From: an uncultured Mollicutes bacterium
GTDB lineage: Bacteria > Bacillota_I > Bacilli_A > MAG-NZ
NCBI GenBank assembly: GCA_913064935.1
Contig: CAJYBF010000063.1
Location: forward strand, 1 to 6,264
Direction: 5' to 3'
Length of the DNA: 6,264 bases
A program made the position numbers and the translations under genes. The notes beneath the pieces are model-generated. The model searched no databases. It was not told where the DNA came from and was given only the letters and a program-made list of their open reading frames with translations. Within the stretch, counting starts at the first letter, position 1; each line of letters begins with the position of its first letter. Positions 5,350 through 6,264 of this stretch are shown here, piece by piece.

Positions 5350-5363
5350 CAATATAGTCATTA

Positions 5364-5471
5364 CTATTTCTTAAAGCCTTTGTTTATGTAATCTTTTACC
5401 TTATCAACTAATTCACCAAGTTCCTTAACTTGTTGCTTTTCAATCTTTAATCCTTTTTCTTTTAAATCCAT
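5364..5471 (-). CDS. 35-residue helical, Lys/Glu-rich peptide
   Basis: The ATG at 5471 follows a strong AGGGGAG ribosome site with about 6 bases of spacing. The ORF ends TAG at 5364-5366, and an excellent terminator follows. The product (MDLKEKGLKIEKQQVKELGE and so on, ending INKGFKK) is rich in Lys and Glu, with Leu, Ile and Val spaced every three or four residues (Leu3, Leu8, Ile10, Val15, Leu18, Leu21, Val22, Val25, Ile29). This suggests one amphipathic helix able to dimerise or lie on a membrane. There is no signal peptide or membrane span and no known family comes to mind. A small regulator, an antitoxin-like peptide or a coiled-coil partner are all possible. It is a complete one-gene unit flanked on both sides by module A. 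Confidence 0.7.
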   Translation of the reverse strand: MDLKEKGLKIEKQQVKELGELVDKVKDYINKGFKK

Positions 5472-5512
5472 TCAAAACTCCCCTCTCTTTTCTGGTTTAA
5501 GTGCTTATTCAG

Positions 5513-5581
5513 AGACAACTGGATTTGCAATCCTAAATAAGTTTGATATGTTTAAGACAATTGTAGGAACTCCGAAATGCA
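5513..5581 (+). repeat. Boundary repeat, copy 6: variant module A followed by variant module B
   Basis: GAGACAACT runs into GGATT-TGC-AATCC (5521-5533). The stem is unchanged while the loop has one substitution, as expected if the hairpin is conserved. About 27 bases later TTGTAGGAACTCCGAAATGC (5561-5580) resembles module B (TTGGAGACCGAAA). Order A then B, as at 1555-1590. It sits between the 35-residue gene and the L16 fusion gene. Confidence 0.6.
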
Positions 5582-5627
5582 ATCAAGCAATTAATGCATC
5601 CTGTCTATAAATATCTGAAATGTTACA

Positions 5628-5643
5628 ATTACTTTCCAGTAAT
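5628..5643 (-). terminator. Weak hairpin downstream of the L16 fusion gene
   Basis: ATTACT and AGTAAT form six pairs closed on the minus strand by a GGAA loop, about 20 bases after the stop of the leftward gene. The following bases (TGTAACATTTC) are not a real T tract, so termination here is doubtful. Confidence 0.25.
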
Positions 5644-5663
5644 CTTTCAAAATAAGATGATTC

Positions 5664-6264
5664 CTAAAACTTTCGATCTTTCCTTAACAATGCGTGATAA
5701 CCAACATTTCTGATTATTACTCTAGCTAGAGTGAATAATGCAATACTGGCCATTAGTATAAATGTTATAATGAACCAGTAAATTTCTTGGTTATAAATTC
5801 CCCCTATAACCGGTAGTATCAAACTCAAAATTAATAGAACCACTCCAATTGAAATTCCTGTTTGGAATGTCTTCTTGTATTCCATTTTTAGTTTTACTTT
5901 ACCTAATATTAGATTTCTCAACGCAATATAAAAACTTTTTAATATTTTTGTTTTAATTGGAAGTTTATGTTGTGCTAGTCTAAATGCTTCTCTAGCAATT
6001 TCTTCTGAAACTCCACCAATTTCAAACATTACTACATCTTTTTTAACTACTGCTACGAATCCGTCTGGAGAACCTTTCCCAGATCCCATTCTAACTTCTA
6101 GGGGTTTAGCTGTTTTAGCCATATGTGGGAATACTCTAATCCATACTTGTCCTTGACGTTTCATATATCTAGTCATAGCAATACGTGCAGCTTCGATTTG
6201 ACGATTTGTAATCCAAGCTCCTGTACCTGCCGCTAATCCAAATTCACCGAAACTAACGTGCGTT
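5664..6264 (-). CDS. rplP: Ribosomal protein L16 fused in frame to a two-helix membrane tail; 5' end beyond the right edge
   Basis: The frame is open to the right edge, giving 199 visible residues. The first ~106 are unmistakable L16 (uL16): [76 protein letters not shown]. About 25 N-terminal residues lie outside the window. L16 normally ends within a few to about 20 residues of this KTK. Here it continues without a stop for about 93 residues: a basic linker ([20 protein letters not shown]), then [10 protein letters not shown], two membrane helices (about 5860-5798 and 5783-5715), and [11 protein letters not shown]16 is part of the large ribosomal subunit near the peptidyl-transferase centre and should not be membrane-bound. 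The Met codon at 5885-5883 could start the tail as its own gene, but its ribosome site is poor. rpmC, which normally follows rplP, is absent. Confidence 0.85.
   Translation of the reverse strand, partial: THVSFGEFGLAAGTGAWITNRQIEAARIAMTRYMKRQGQVWIRVFPHMAKTAKPLEVRMGSGKGSPDGFVAVVKKDVVMFEIGGVSEEIAREAFRLAQHKLPIKTKILKSFYIALRNLILGKVKLKMEYKKTFQTGISIGVVLLILSLILPVIGGIYNQEIYWFIITFILMASIALFTLARVIIRNVGYHALLRKDRKF

Larger units (their letters stand above)
4932..5363. other. Gene-poor interval of about 430 bp holding repeats and a GC-richer patch
   Basis: No convincing gene was found. The interval holds the upstream region of the SpoVAF-like gene, an inverted module B with hairpins (4989-5042), a stretch richer in G and C than its surroundings (about 5085-5195), module B (5221-5245), module A (5311-5323), and the terminator of the 35-residue gene. 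Open frames crossing it lack ribosome sites and run through the hairpins. The plus-strand frame at 5114-5194 (26 residues, starting MRFIATRVPLTEP) and the minus-strand frame over the same patch (containing SGSVNGTLVAINL) are both uninterrupted. The patch may therefore be a remnant of a coding sequence of unknown origin. Confidence 0.55.

Noticed and set aside
655..5581. A CRISPR array
   Set aside because: Module A ends like some CRISPR repeats (TTTCAATCC), but copies are hundreds of bases apart with genes between, and no regular spacers or cas genes are present.
655..5581. Classical integron attC sites
   Set aside because: Short inner pairs such as GTCCAAC/GTTGGA resemble R boxes, but the consensus ends are not met (GTTGGAG breaks GTTRRRY) and no integron integrase is visible. 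Kept only as an analogy.
1..6264. Mollicute-type code with TGA as Trp
   Set aside because: Trp residues are encoded by TGG throughout and the PH-domain gene ends at TGA with a hairpin right at the stop.
1..6264. tRNA or rRNA genes
   Set aside because: No cloverleaf with a GTTCRA arm and no rRNA-like sequence was seen on either strand.

Overview
The window is AT-rich DNA using the standard code (TGG encodes Trp and TGA is used as a stop), with strong Shine-Dalgarno sites, typical of low-GC Bacillota. A SpoVAF/GerA-family gene points to a spore former. A DUF3888 protein and a bacterial PH-domain protein fit Bacilli, and a lipoprotein with a Cys-x-Glu-Gly-Tyr N-terminal motif resembles those of the Haloplasma/Turicibacter/Tenericutes-like fringe. 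Genus cannot be fixed from the sequence.

Layout, left to right. (1) 1-520, minus, open at the left edge: an IS3-type OrfA helix-turn-helix/coiled-coil region runs in frame into a phage large-terminase (TerL) segment. Its upstream end, near 554-595, looks like an insertion-sequence terminus. (2) 791-1270, plus: DUF3888-like membrane-anchored or secreted protein. (3) 1358-1453, minus: 31-residue single-span membrane peptide. (4) 1694-2095, plus: two-helix membrane protein with a PH domain. (5) 2237-3334, minus: lipoprotein made of two tandem copies of one unrecognised domain. (6) 3531-4931, minus: SpoVAF-like spore membrane protein without its usual operon partners. (7) About 430 bp without a convincing gene. 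(8) 5364-5471, minus: 35-residue helical peptide. (9) 5664 to the right edge, minus: ribosomal protein L16 fused in frame to a two-helix membrane tail.

Almost every gap between these genes carries members of a short repeat family. Module A is a conserved hairpin (GGATT-TTC-AATCC, five copies, all in one orientation). Module B is CGGTGTTGGARACCGAAA-like (five copies in the same orientation, plus one inverted). A core near AACGACRTAY lies between or beside them. Genes lie on both strands, mostly as single-gene units, several with their own terminator. The layout resembles an array of independent one-gene cassettes separated by related boundary sites, as in an integron, but the repeats do not match classical attC sites and no recombinase is in view. 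The genes share no obvious pathway. What they share is genomic context, and both window edges are in-frame gene chimeras, which fits a recombination-prone accessory region; misassembly is the main mundane alternative.
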